Part shown: in pieces, positions 53,440-64,000 of the stretch | Position numbering within the stretch: the first letter of the stretch is position 1 | Layout of the letters: the number at the start of each line of letters is the position of its first letter | NCBI RefSeq assembly: GCF_907164915.1 | Contig: NC_061862.1 | Location: 93,327,995-93,391,994, forward strand | Origin: Impatiens glandulifera | Taxonomy: Eukaryota; Streptophyta; Magnoliopsida; Ericales; Balsaminaceae | DNA: 64,000 nucleotides | Reading direction: 5' to 3' | Program-made: the position numbers and the translations under genes | The notes under the pieces: generated by a model | What the model was told of the DNA's origin: nothing | The model's input: only the letters and a program-made list of their open reading frames with translations | The model's database searches: none

Positions 53440-54640
53440 ACTTTAATACCTCAAAGTCGTTCTTATAAAAAAAAGTATTTGAGTAAAAAATTAATATTCA
53501 TTTTTAATTACAATAAGAGAAATAAAATTGTATTCATTCTTGGTAAAAAGGAATGACATGAATAATATTAATTATTATTATTCTAAACATATTTAATTGT
53601 GAATGTTTTATCATAATTTAATGTTTAATATAGATAGGGTTAAAAATTATCGATATTATAGATATATCAAAAATACCGTACCGTAATATATCGAAAATAT
53701 CAATTTTTAGGTATACCGAAGAAAATGTAAGGTATGATATCGATACCGAAATTATTTATACGATAAAGATATTAGATTTTCAAAATTTTGGTATATCGAG
53801 ATATACGAAATAGTTTTTTTAAAAAAATTATTATTATTATTATATATATATAATACTTCTAAATAAATAAATAGATTAAATATTATTTTAATTATAAAAA
53901 TATATTTTTTAATAATTAAATTAAAATATAATTTTACTGTAATATTATTCAATATATGTAATCTCTATACATATAAAATTGAAAAAAGATTCGACCAAAC
54001 TTTCAATATCTTGGAACGGTAGAAATGAGTGAAATTAAGTACCCAAAAGTCTTCTTATAAAAAAGTATTTGAGTAAAAAATTAATATTCATTATTAATTA
54101 CACTAAAAGAAATAAAATTGTATGTTCTTTGTGAAAAGGAATGACATATACATCTCTATCTAAATAATATAAATTATTATTATTCTAAACATCTTTAATT
54201 TTGAATGTTTTGTCATAATTTAATGTTTAATATTTATTGGGTGAAAAATTATCGATATTAAAGATATATCGAAAATACCGTACCGTAATATATCGAAAAT
54301 ATCATTTTTTATGTATATCGAAGAAAATGTAAGGTATGGTACCGATACCGAAATTATTTTTACGATAAAAATATTTGATTTTCAAAATTTTGGTATATCG
54401 AGATATACGAAATATATATATATATATTTTTAATTTATTATTATATATATATAATACTTCTAAAGAAATAAATAAATTTAATATTAATTTAATTATAAAA
54501 ATATAATTTTTAATAATTAAATCAAAATATAATTATACTGTTCAATATATGTAATCTCTATACAATAAAATTGAAAAAAGATTCAACCAAACTTTTAATC
54601 TCTTGAAACGGTAGAAATAAGTGAAATTAAGTATTTAATC
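53440..54640. repeat. ~600-bp tandem duplication across the left end of a hAT element
   Basis: Copy 1 (53440-54040) and copy 2 (54041-54640) both run from a flank (cttcttataaaaaagtatttg) through gaatgacat, the hAT-type end (attatcgatatt...taccgtaccg) to ttgaaaaaagatt and acggtagaaat. The unit joins host flank to element DNA, so the duplication happened after insertion. Confidence 0.85.
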
Positions 54641-54649
54641 CTTTCAATT

Positions 54650-54800
54650 ATTGTCAGTGATATTTTTACAATCTCATTCTCAACGGTTGTTAATGAGTCT
54701 GATTTTAGCTTTGGTAAAATGATAGTTAGTTGATCTTTTTAAGAGCAATTTCAGTCTTAAAATTGTGGAGGCATTGATATGCACAAATGATTGACTAAAA
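54650..54800 (+). pseudogene. hAT transposase C-terminal dimerization domain relic (element 1)
   Basis: Plus-strand reading gives SDIFTISFSTVVNESDFSFG then KMIVS, and after a break SNFSLKIVEALICTND-stop-L. Plant hAT transposases read ILxIPxSTVxSExAFSxGxR ... SSLxPxxVEALICxxDWL here, so the final Trp has become TGA. A piece just upstream (GAAATGAGTGAAATTAAGTA) corresponds to the usual WWKxNExKYP region and also occurs in the tandem copy. Too short to be functional. Confidence 0.78.
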
Positions 54801-54975
54801 GAAGATAAATTTAACTTTAAAAAATCATAAATGTGATGAACTTGAATTGTTCAATAAAAATGAACAAATTAAAAAGAGTAACTGATTTTTATTAACTAAA
54901 TCTAAATTAACTAATATTTATTATTATCTAACATAAATTGTATTATTAATTTATAAAAAAAAATGTATATACAAA

Positions 54976-55610
54976 TCTATATATATAATGATGTTTAATT
55001 TTGAAAATGTCTGGATTGTCGGGTCGAGAGCTGTGGTTAATTTGGATATGTATGTGAGAATAATGGATACTTAGGTCTGATTCTGGGTTGACCCACCCAT
55101 AAACTTAAAACGGTTAAAAATAAAATTAAAAATGATATAGGTATGTTTCGAACTCGCAACCTAATAAAACAAGTACAACTCTTTAACCAACTATGCTAAT
55201 AACACTTTATATTTTAAATTCAACACCAAATTTGATGAACGCGGGACGTTGTAACAATATAAGTTCAACTTTTTAACTAACTAATATATATATATATATA
55301 TAATGATGTTTAATTTTGAAAGTGTCCAGATTGCCGGGTCGAGAGCTGTGGTTAATTTGGATATATATGTGAGAATAAATGGATACTTGGGTCGGATTCT
55401 GGGTTGACCGCCATAAACTTAAAACTGTTAAAAATAAAATTAAAAATGATATAGGTATGTTTCAAACTCGCAACCTAACAAAACAAATACAATTCTTTAA
55501 CCAATTAAGCTAATAACACTTTATATTATAAATTCAACACCAAATTTTAGAACGCGGGACGTTGTAACAATATATTTTTATCCGTGTGCATCGCACGAGA
55601 ATCTTCCTAG
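54976..55610 (+). mobile_element. Short non-autonomous Helitron with tandem internal repeat
   Basis: It starts TC (TCTATATATATAATGATG) after an A at 54975. It ends with a hairpin, cgtgtgcatcgcacg (55583-55597), nine bases, then CTAG at 55607-55610 before a T. These are the Helitron hallmarks, including insertion between A and T. Inside are two ~310-bp direct repeats (from ~54980 and ~55290). Each carries, on the minus strand, tRNA-like promoter boxes (tagcatagttggttaaagag and gagttcgaaac). The element lies within hAT element 1. Confidence 0.8.
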
Positions 55611-56035
55611 TGTAATTAAAAACTGTTATGAATCTGATTCTTTTCGTGTCCACTTTAATCTAACTTAAATATTATATTTATGTTTATTTCTGATAATTTC
55701 AATTTTGTAACTAAATTTAATTTTTAACATTGGTTAGTTTTTAAAAATGTTGGATTTAAAAAAATATATTTTATTTTGATAAATATATTTAAATTTTAAT
55801 TGTGTAACGTTTATATAGTAACTATATTAAATTGTTTTTTTGTTTAAGTTATTATGTTTTTTTATATATGAAAGGTATAATACCGATGCCGTTCCAAAAT
55901 TAAGATATACCGAAATTAAGGTATACCAAAATTAAGGTAATGTAAATGTATGAATTTTCTATATCAAAATTCCGGTAAGGTATAAGATATGTAAAACAAT
56001 TAAAGTATACTGTACCGACCCACCCTAAATATATA

Positions 56036-56953
56036 AATGTCTTCCAATAATAACCTATTAACTTTAAAAGACAATCAAATTGAATATACTCACATATAAA
56101 TTAGTGAAACTTATATTAAAAAAATCAATATATAATTAAAATCTTGAGTTATTTTAACCATTATAATTTATTACTTTGACTATGAAATCTAGTTGTCATT
56201 CATGATATACTAACGATTTTGTGTGAGAAAAAAACAAGCATTTAGTTATTTCAAAAGATAACATGTTATTTGATTTTTTTAAATTTTTAACTAAGATAAA
56301 TCACAAATATATATCTATTTAAGCAATACATTATGAATACAATTATCTTTAAACTTTATAAAGACTCAACTTCTCTCATTCAATAACTAGTATATGATAA
56401 ATGAGCAATTATATTCCTTGTCAATTCTCTAACAACATTCCATCATCTTTTAAACTTTTTATCGTGATATTATATATTTAGGAAATACATTATTTGAAAT
56501 ATAGAATATAATGATAAATATTAAGATATTATATATTTGGGAAATACTTTATTTAAAGTATAAAATATTACGATAATTTTATATGTTTTTCTAATTAGGG
56601 ATATTTCTTAATTTATGTATATATATATTGATTGAGTCATTAATTTTCATCAACAAACATAAATAATAATATAATTTTTTTCGTTTCTTGTTCTATACTA
56701 TCTTTATAAGCCTTAGTTTATCTTCGTTTGTGATCGATCTTCGAATAAGATATGTTTAATCTTCCGCATAAATCTTAACAACTTTCTAAATATGTTTGGC
56801 CTTTGCTGTAATGTAAAGTCAAATCTCATTAAATATGTTATCCTCATTCCCAATTCAAATGATTTTTTTTTAGAAACAATTTATTATTGTATAATAAAAA
56901 AAACTATTTATTAATTAAACGATTGAAAATGAGTTTAAAATATTACAATTCTA
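56036..56953. other. Intergenic DNA between the two hAT elements
   Basis: A+T-rich. A short repeat (gatattatatatttaggaaatac, at 56465 and 56525) is duplicated. No gene recognised. Confidence 0.5.
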
Positions 56954-56961
56954 GTATGTTC

Positions 56962-58165
56962 TAGGGGCGAGTCGGTACGGTATACATTAATATTTTATAC
57001 ATACCCTATACCTTACTAAACATTTTCGTATACAAAAAATTATACATTTACCCTAACTTGATTTCGGTATACCTTGATTTTGGTATACCTTAATTTCGGT
57101 ATACAAAAAATTCATACATTTACCATACCTTCATTTTGGTACGGTATCGATATTATACCTTTGATATCTAAAAACATATTAACTTACAAAAAAAATCAAT
57201 TTAATGTATTTACTACATAAACGTTACACAAAAACTAAAAAAAGATATTTATCATAAATTAAAATATTCGTTTTAAAATTCAACATTTTGTAAAAACTAG
57301 CAAATGTTAAAAACTAAAGTTAGTTAAAATAAAAAGTTGTTAACAAGAATAAACATAAGTATAGTCTTCAAGTTAGACTAAAGTGGAGGCGATATAGTGA
57401 AATTCAGAACGGTTTTTAATCATATTTGTATCTACAAATTTGTTTTATAAATTGATAATAAAACTTAGGTTATATAATATTATTAATAATAAATATTAGT
57501 TAATTTAAACTTAATTAATAAAAAATTACTTTTTATTTTTTTTTCAATTTTCTTAAACAATTTAGTGTATCATCATCTAGGATATTTCCATAAGTTCAAT
57601 TATTTTCCTATTAGTCAATCATTTGTACAAACCAATGTTTACACCATTTTAGGATTCAAACTACTCATAAAAGTATTCACTATCTTTTTACTCAAACTGA
57701 AAGCAGACTCACTAACAACTGTTAATGATGAAATTGAAAAAATGTATTTGAAAATAATTGAAATGATTGGATACCAAATTTCACTTCCTTTCCACCACTC
57801 GAGATTGAAATTTGGTTGGATTTTTTTTCCAAACTCATCGGTAATATAGAGATTGTATTGAATAATATTTCAGTATAATTATATTTTTATATTTTTTTAA
57901 AATTATATTTTTTATAATTAAATTAATATCAAATATATTTAATTATTTCCTTATAAGTATTATATATATATATTATATTTAATTTATAAAACTATTTCGG
58001 TATTTCAGTATATCTCAAATTCTCAATATACCAAAATTTTAAAAATCTCATACATTTACCGTACCAAGAATTTTGGTATCGGTATCATACCTTAAAAAAA
58101 ATTCGATATATTACGGTACGGTATTTTTGATATACCTATAATATCGGTAATTTTTCTCAACCCTA
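56962..58165 (-). mobile_element. hAT element 2 with transposase relic, opposite orientation
   Basis: The left end taggggcgagtcggtacgg and inverse right end tagggttgagaaaaatta are flanked by gtatgttc (56954-56961) and atatgttt (58166-58173), an 8-bp duplication with two transitions. The ends correspond to those of hAT element 1 in reversed order. Confidence 0.8.
57590..57835 (-). pseudogene. hAT transposase C-terminal dimerization domain relic (element 2)
   Basis: The minus strand reads FNLEWWKGSEIWYPIIS, then LTVVSESAFSLSKKIV, SSLNPKMV, a stop, and TLVCTND, a stop, LIGK. This is the WWK...YP, VxSESAFS, SSLxPxxV, CTxDWL series of plant hAT dimerization domains, better preserved than in element 1. 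The plus-strand ORF at 57565-57849 is its mirror and not a gene. Confidence 0.85.
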
Positions 58166-58199
58166 ATATGTTTTTGTTACAAGAAAATAGTATATTCAA

Positions 58200-58640
58200 T
58201 AACAAAAAAAAACTATATATTTTAGTGTATAATCTTTATATTAGGAAATAAGATTAACACAAAAGGAAATAGATATTTTGTTATGGAAATACAATTAGAA
58301 AATATGGTAAGAATAATTTGTAAACTCTTTGAGAGTTTTGGACAATATATATATATATATATATATATACCTAAATGAGGCTTATTTAAATGTACAATTG
58401 TGTCGTTTTTCCAAAAAAAAAAAGTACAATTGTGCACTTTAGAAAACCAAGTTTTTGTCTTGAGATTAGTGTTTCCTTGTCAGTTGTTTGTGAGCTTTAA
58501 TTGTGAGAGAATCATTGTAATACTCTTGTAAAATTTTTGATAATAAAGTTGAGAGTTTTGTGTGCTTTGAAATTAGATGTAGGTGTGTTTTGGCCGAACT
58601 ACTATAAATGTTGTGTTTGGTATTTACAAAATATATATAT
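58200..58640 (+). mobile_element. Possible LTR relic (U5-like end of a copia element)
   Basis: The tract gagaatcattgtaatactct, then tgataataaagttgagag, gatgtaggtg and ggccgaactactataaatg resembles the R-U5 end of plant copia LTRs. No partner LTR, primer site or coding region is nearby. Low certainty. Confidence 0.35.
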
Positions 58641-58671
58641 ATACCCTTATTTCGAAAAAGAAGAATAAAAA

Positions 58672-58831
58672 CACTAATATATGTAACAACTCTTCCTTAT
58701 ACCCGTTACTGAACATTTTTATCAGTAACGGTTTTATATGGCCGTTACTGATATCTGTGATAAAAAATTCAGTAAAGACGCTATAGCGCCTCTACTAAAA
58801 TTCGTTACAAAAGCCTCTTTTTCTAATAGTG
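58672..58831. mobile_element. Short CACTA-like remnant with GTTACTGA repeats
   Basis: It begins CACTAATATATG and ends CTAATAGTG (inverse CACTATTAG). Inside, ccgttactga or its inverse occurs three times, and gacgctatagcgcctc forms a small palindrome. Flanking trinucleotides do not match (aaa versus ata), so it is probably a truncated CACTA MITE. Confidence 0.5.
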
Positions 58832-59173
58832 ATATATATATTTGGTTTGAGTTATAGTTATCTTTACATTTATTTTGTTTTTATTTAAATAAATGTATAT
58901 GTATTTTCTTATTACTCTTTTTAGGTAATTATTTATTAGTATTATTATTTTACCATATCGAAATAACAATATGTATACTAAGACTTTTCTGTATGATTTT
59001 ATTAACAAATTGTTTAATATTAGTTTTTCTTTTTTATATTTTACTTATTTTTTAAACTATCTCACTATTAAATTATTATTCTAATTATTAAATACTAATA
59101 TTATCAACTAAAATATTAAAATATTTCTAATTTATCTTCATGAAATTTAAAATTAAAATAAAGAAAATATATA

Positions 59174-61400
59174 TTAGTAATTACATCGCGATACACACGG
59201 ATAAAAATATTAATAAAATAAATTTAATAAAAAATTTCTAATAGTTTTAAAATATGTATTCAATGTTTAAAATTCTTAATAAATCACGTATAATATATTC
59301 AAATAAAAAATAAAACACTCTCATTTCACATTTTATTTAATTTATCGGTATAACAACTCATCTTCTCACGTATCTCATCACATGTTTTTTCAATGGATCT
59401 CTCATCTTGATCTTACACTTTCACTTTTGTCAAATAAAAAATTTCAAACATTATCAATCTCTTTTTAACCCTCACTTTAGCCCATCAATGCTCAATTGAC
59501 CACTCACTTCGTGACATAAAGCATTCTAACTAACTATCTCATTCCACATTTATCTACCAATTCAAATCAGACTTCTCATCTCGTGACCTTAACTCTCACT
59601 TCAGTCAAACAACTAATTTTCTCGCATATTTTAACCATAAATATTAATTTCTTTCCTAATCGAGACATTTATCTCTTTACAATAGTTTCACTTCAACTAA
59701 TCAAAAATAATCTCATTCCACATTTATTCACAATCACAATCGACCTCTATTCTCTCGAAGACCTTATTTTCATTTCATCAAACAACCGATCTTCTAACAT
59801 ATTTTATAATATATAACCCGACATTCTTATCCATAATCCGGCTAACCACACATCTCATTCTACATTATCCACCCCAATTGACATCTCATCTCGTTACCTT
59901 ATATACTTTCACTTTGACTAATTAACAATCTCATTCCACATTTATCCACCAATATACAATCGACCTCTCATCTCAAGACCTTATTTTTATATCTCCTAGC
60001 ATATTTACAATATACAACTCGATATTCTTTATCCTCAATTCAACTAACCATCCATCTCATTCCACATTTATCAATTCAATAATCGACCTCTCATATGTGA
60101 CCTTACACTTTCACTCTTGGTCAAATCAACCATCTTCAACATCATCAATCTCTTTTACTCTTCATTTTGGTCACCAATCCCCAACCGACCTCTTATCTTG
60201 TGACCCATCTCCTCACATATTTGACAATATACAACCTGACATTTTTATCCTCACTTCGGATAACTAACCATCTCATTCCACACCTTAATCAACCTCTCAT
60301 ATTGTGTGACTTTTACACAATTTCATTTCGGCCAAATCAACAATCTCCAACTTTACCAATCTCTTTTACCCTCACTTTGACCTATCAATCCTTCATCAAC
60401 ATCTCACAGTTTGACCTTACTTTACTCCAATTAACCAACTATCTCATTCCACATTTTTATCCCACTAAACTCAATCGACCTCTCATCTCGAGATTTCACT
60501 TTCATTTCGGTCAAACATTCCATCTACTCACATATTTCACAATAAAAACCCGACTTACTTATTCTCACTTCGATTAAATAGTCCATCTAATTTTACATTT
60601 ATCCACCCTAATCGAACATCTCATACTGTGACCTTAAACTTTCACTTTATTATATTACCAATCTCTTTTCCCTCACTTTAGCCCATAAATCCCCAATTGA
60701 CCTCTCATTATGTGGCAAACTCACTTCGACTACCCAACCATCCCACTAAACTCAATTGACCTCTCATCTCGAGACCTTACTTTCATTTCGGTCAAACAAT
60801 TCATCTACTCACATATTTTATAATAAAAAATCCGATTTACTTATCCTCACTTCGAGTGACCGACCCATCTCATTTCACATTTATCCACCCTCATCAGACA
60901 TCTCATACCGTGACCTTAAATTTTCACTTGGGTATATTACCAATCTCTTTTATCCTCACTTTAGCCCACCAATCCCCCAATCGATCTCTCATTATGTGGC
61001 ATACTCACTTTGACTATCCAACCATCTCATTTCATATTTTTATCCACCTCAATTGACCTTACACTTTCACTTCGGTCAAATCAAGAAACAAAATACTATC
61101 TCTTTCCATACTGTGAATTTTATTTACCCAATCACCAATTTCATTATATTTTAACCATCCATCCAAATTGACTTATAATTTTGTGAATGACAATTACCCA
61201 ACCACGAATTTCATCATAAATTTTAATCAAATATCATTCGCATCCAATAATCTCCTCACTTCGATAAACCAACGTTTTTATTTCACATATTAACCCTCAA
61301 ATTTTTTTAATAGTTAAAAAATTGTGCCTAACGAAATTTGAACAATGGTCTCTATTAAGTAACATTACTACTTCAACCACTAGATCACTTAAGATTGTTG
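59174..61400 (-). mobile_element. Helitron-like 3' end (minus strand) linked to a satellite array
   Basis: Read on the minus strand, the left boundary gives ttttatccgtgtgtatcgcg, then CTAA followed by a host T. This is a variant of the 3' terminus at 55583-55610. To its right lies ~2 kb of the same C/A-rich satellite phrases as 31390-33470 (59340-61310). A tRNA-like stretch follows (minus-strand tgatctagtggttgaag and a gttcaaatttc B-box-like piece, about 61320-61390). The right (5') terminus was not found. Confidence 0.5.
59340..61310. repeat. Degenerate C/A-rich satellite array (family 1, second locus)
   Basis: Phrases aatcgacctctcatctcg, gaccttacactttcacttcg, gtcaaacaac, catctcattccacatttatc and cacatattt recur every ~100-120 bp with heavy variation. 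ORFs within (60167-60577, 60756-61056) have no consistent frame across units and look like repeat read-through. Confidence 0.75.
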
Positions 61401-61781
61401 ATTTATATTTATAATTATGTTTATATATATATATAATTTATATGACTAACAATTAAAAAATATTTATATATATATATATATAATATTTGTATTCTGTTAA
61501 ATATTTAATAAATACTTATTATTTTAATATATTTAAATTAAATTTCTATTTTTAAAATTTATTAATTTTTTCACTAAGGTTTATTTTATATTTGATTGAA
61601 TTATTATTATACTATTAATGTTGATTTTTTTTATTATTTAAAATAAATTTTGAATAATTAATTTTATTTATTTAGATTTATTATTAAAATAAAAAATAAA
61701 TAAATGTTTCAATTTATTTCCTAATCAACTAAACTCTTAACATTTCACCGTCTCGTCTTTCCATCTTGAGTTTGAGGAGGA

Positions 61782-61972
61782 TGTTATAATATAAAATAAT
61801 ATATATGTAAGATATTATCACAATACAATATGATAAATTGTAATAATATTATTATTATATTATATTATTATATTAATTTTATTATAAATTTTAATGTATT
61901 GTCTATATAATAGACATAACCTATTTAATTCAAAATATATCATTCAATACAATCTTTCTCTATATTCTATCA
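61782..61972 (+). mobile_element. Copia LTR (191 bp) flanked by both PPT and PBS
   Basis: It starts TGTTATAATATAAAAT and ends ttctatca. Just upstream is a polypurine tract, gaggagga (61774-61781). Just downstream is tggtatcagagtc (61973-61985), an initiator tRNA-Met primer site. A solo LTR would not normally keep both; a tandem or recombined element would. Confidence 0.7.
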
Positions 61973-62166
61973 TGGTATCAGAGTCAAAATTTTGTTCTTG
62001 AGCTACAAAATTTAGTCTCTCGCTGCCTCCATCAATGATTAATATAGTCATTGATGGAGAGCTCTAATAATGCTTTAATAATTTATTTATATATTTTAAA
62101 TAGTATTTTTTTCTTTTAAATAATTTTGTTAATATTCTTATTTTCTTCGACAATCATATTCTCTAA

Positions 62167-64000
62167 GGGTGTGTTTGATAACCCTGGAATTGGCATTGGA
62201 ATTGGAATTGGAGGGTCCAATTCCAATTCTTATGTTTGTTAGACACTTTAATATTAAGAATTGGAATTGTAATTCAATATAGTGTAATTTGATAGTTCTC
62301 AATTCCAATTTTTTTAGGACGGAATTATAATTCTAAATTAACACGTTTTTCACGTTTTTTACACATTAAACACGTTTAACACGTTTTTAACACGTTTAAC
62401 ATAATTTCATATTTTTGGCACGTTTAAAACGTTTTTGGCACGTTTAACACGTTTTTGGCATGTTTAACACGTTTTGACACATTTAACACGTTTTTCACGT
62501 CTTTGACACGTCTAACACGTTTAACACGATTATCACGTTTTTGACACATCTAACACGTTTTTGACACGTTTAACACGATTTTCACGTTTTTAACACGTTT
62601 TTGACACGTTTTTGACACGTTTAACACGTTTTTGACACGTTTAACACGTTTTTGACACGTTTAACACGTTTTCACACGTTTAACACATTTTCACATTTTT
62701 GCATGTTTAACACGTTTTTAACACATTAAACACGTTTATCATGTTTTGGCACGTTTAACACGTTTTTGACATGTTTAACACGTTTTTGATATGTTTACAT
62801 ATTTTTAACACTTTTAAAATATTTTTAACACATTAAACACGTTTAACACGTTGTTCTCACGTTTTATATGTTTTTTACATTTTTGACACGTTTGACACAT
62901 TTTTAACACATTTAACATGTTTTTGATATGTTTAACACGTTTTTAACACGTTTAACACATTTTCACTTATTTAGCACGTTTAACGCATTTTTGATATGTT
63001 TAATACGTTTTTGACACGTTTAAAACATTTTTGATATGTTTAACACGTTTTTACGTTTTTGACACGTTTAACACGTTTTTAACACATTAAACATGTTTAT
63101 CATGTTTTTTGCACGTTAAACACGTTTTTGACGCGTTTAACACGTTTTTCATGTTTTTGGCACGTTTAACATGTTTTGGTATGTTTAACAGATTTTTGGC
63201 ACGTTTAACACGTTTGATAAATTTTGACACATTTACCAAATTTTTGACATGTTTAATACGTTTTGGCCCGTGTAACACACTTATGACATGTTTAAAACGT
63301 GTTAAATATGTCAAAAATATGTTAAACATACTAAAAACATGTAAAACGTGTTAAAAATGCCAAAAATGTGTTAAGCTTTCAAAATGTGTTAAACATACCA
63401 AAAACATGTTAAACATGTTAAAAACGTGTTAAACGTGCCAAAATATGTAAAACGTGTCAAAAACATGTTAAACGTGACAAACGTGTGTAAAACATGTTAA
63501 ACGTGTTAAACATGTCAAAAACGTGTTAAATGTGCCAAAAACGTGAAAAACGTGTTAATCTTATCAAACGTGTGAAAACATGTTAAACGTATTATAAATG
63601 TCAAAAACGTGTTAAACGTGAAAAACGTGCTTAAACATAAAAAACGTGTTAAGCGTGTCGAAAATGTGTAAAACGTGTTAAATATGCCAAAAACGTGTTT
63701 AACGTGCCAAAAACGTGAAAAACATATTAAACATGTGAAAAACGTGTTAAACATGTTAAACGTATTAAAAATGTCAAAACGTGTTAAATGTGTCAAAAAC
63801 GTGTTAAATGTGCCAAAACGTGAAAAACGTGCCAAAACGTGTTAAACGTGTCAAAAAATGTGTAAAACGTGTTAAACATGACAAAAACGTGTTTAACGTG
63901 CCAAAAACGTGAAAAATATGTTAAACGTGTGAAAAACGTGTTAAAATGTTAAATATGTCAAAAACGTGAAAATGTGTTAAACTTTTCAAAATGTTTGAAA
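62167..64000. mobile_element. PIF/Harbinger-like foldback, larger copy, cut by the window end
   Basis: It starts gggtgtgtttgataaccctg after TAA (62164-62166), matching the inverted right end of the 47060-47999 element. ggaattggcattgg blocks follow. Then comes a minisatellite of the same unit, forward until about 63295 and reverse-complement from there to the window edge. The other terminus lies beyond 64000. Confidence 0.8.
62340..64000. repeat. Long inverted minisatellite, at least 1.66 kb
   Basis: The ~20-bp unit gacacgtttaacacgttttt is read forward over ~955 bp, and its reverse complement over at least 700 bp after ~63295. Units vary (ca/ta, gac/ggc), so the two arms are not an exact mirror. 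Phe/Thr/Leu-rich ORFs here are repeat read-through. Confidence 0.9.

Larger units (their letters stand above)
53635..56027 (+). mobile_element. hAT element 1 with transposase relic and nested Helitron
   Basis: The left end tagggttaaaaattatcg and inverse right end tagggtgggtcggtacag, with 8-bp flanks aatataga (53627-53634) and aatatata (56028-56035; 7 of 8 match), fit hAT. Subterminal cggta/ataccg motifs are dense at both ends. It contains the C-terminal transposase relic at 54650-54800 and the Helitron at 54976-55610. Element 2 (56962-58165) has the same two kinds of end in opposite order. Confidence 0.75.

Noticed and set aside
55140..55200. Possible minus-strand tRNA gene
   Set aside because: A-box and B-box-like motifs are present, but the acceptor and anticodon stems do not form. 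The unit is repeated in tandem inside a Helitron, so it is SINE-like at most.
57565..57849. 94-codon plus-strand ORF
   Set aside because: It is the mirror of a better-supported minus-strand hAT dimerization domain.
60167..61056. ORFs of 66-136 codons in the 60-61 kb satellite
   Set aside because: They lie in a degenerate repeat array with no shared frame between units and no recognisable domain.
63087..63835. Overlapping Phe/Thr/Leu-rich and Lys/His/Val-rich ORFs
   Set aside because: They arise from the ~20-bp inverted minisatellite, where both strands stay open by composition.

Overview
This is a very A+T-rich nuclear window from a flowering plant, most likely a eudicot. The evidence is a spliced papain-type protease gene with plant-style introns, plus CACTA, hAT, Mutator, PIF/Harbinger, Helitron, LINE and Ty1/copia elements with plant hallmarks. 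I cannot name the species. There are no bacterial features and no CRISPR array. Only one gene looks intact: a four-exon C1A cysteine protease at 29116-30995. Nearly everything else recognisable is transposon DNA or gene fragments carried by transposons.

Layout. 1-4.1 kb: the decayed 3' half of a CACTA (En/Spm) element, with a DUF4216 remnant and a multi-exon Ptta/TnpA-like gene. That gene is interrupted by a hAT element (1969-3502) with a perfect 8-bp target duplication. 5.8-21.2 kb: a large direct duplication, copy A 5812-13183 and copy B 15243-21206, separated by a 5'-truncated LINE. Copy A alone carries a ~2.9-kb LTR-like insertion (8237-11152). Copy B alone carries a ~1.4-kb foldback element (16485-17890). 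21.7-22.4 kb: a ~67-bp minisatellite. 22.4-26.9 kb: a broken Ty1/copia element. 29.1-31.1 kb: the protease gene. 31.4-33.7 kb: a degenerate satellite joined to a Helitron-like end. 34.8-35.3 kb: a copia LTR. 38.3-46.6 kb: two Mutator-like elements, one with a FAR1/FRS-type transposase pseudogene and one with a Ulp1-type protease fragment, each flanking its cargo with minisatellite arrays. 47-50.7 kb: possibly a CACTA element holding adjacent fragments of replication protein A 32-kDa subunit and PRPP synthetase genes, with a PIF-like foldback nested beside them. 50.7-51.8 kb: a Mutator-type long-TIR element. 53.4-58.2 kb: two oppositely oriented hAT elements of one family, each with a relic C-terminal dimerization domain, the first hosting a Helitron. 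59.2-61.4 kb: a second Helitron-linked satellite. 61.8 kb: a copia LTR with PPT and PBS. 62.2 kb to the end: another, larger PIF-like foldback.

Recurring theme. Four unrelated element families here (two Mutator-like elements, PIF-like elements, Helitron-like elements) carry internal minisatellites, several built from palindromic units or arranged as inverted arrays. Together with the 1.4-kb foldback, these could give self-complementary transcripts. The strongest candidates for something undescribed are the RPA32-PRPP synthetase fragment chimera, the foldback with inward-facing promoter-like arms, and the satellite-carrying transposons. All alignments were made by eye, so identities and some boundaries are approximate.
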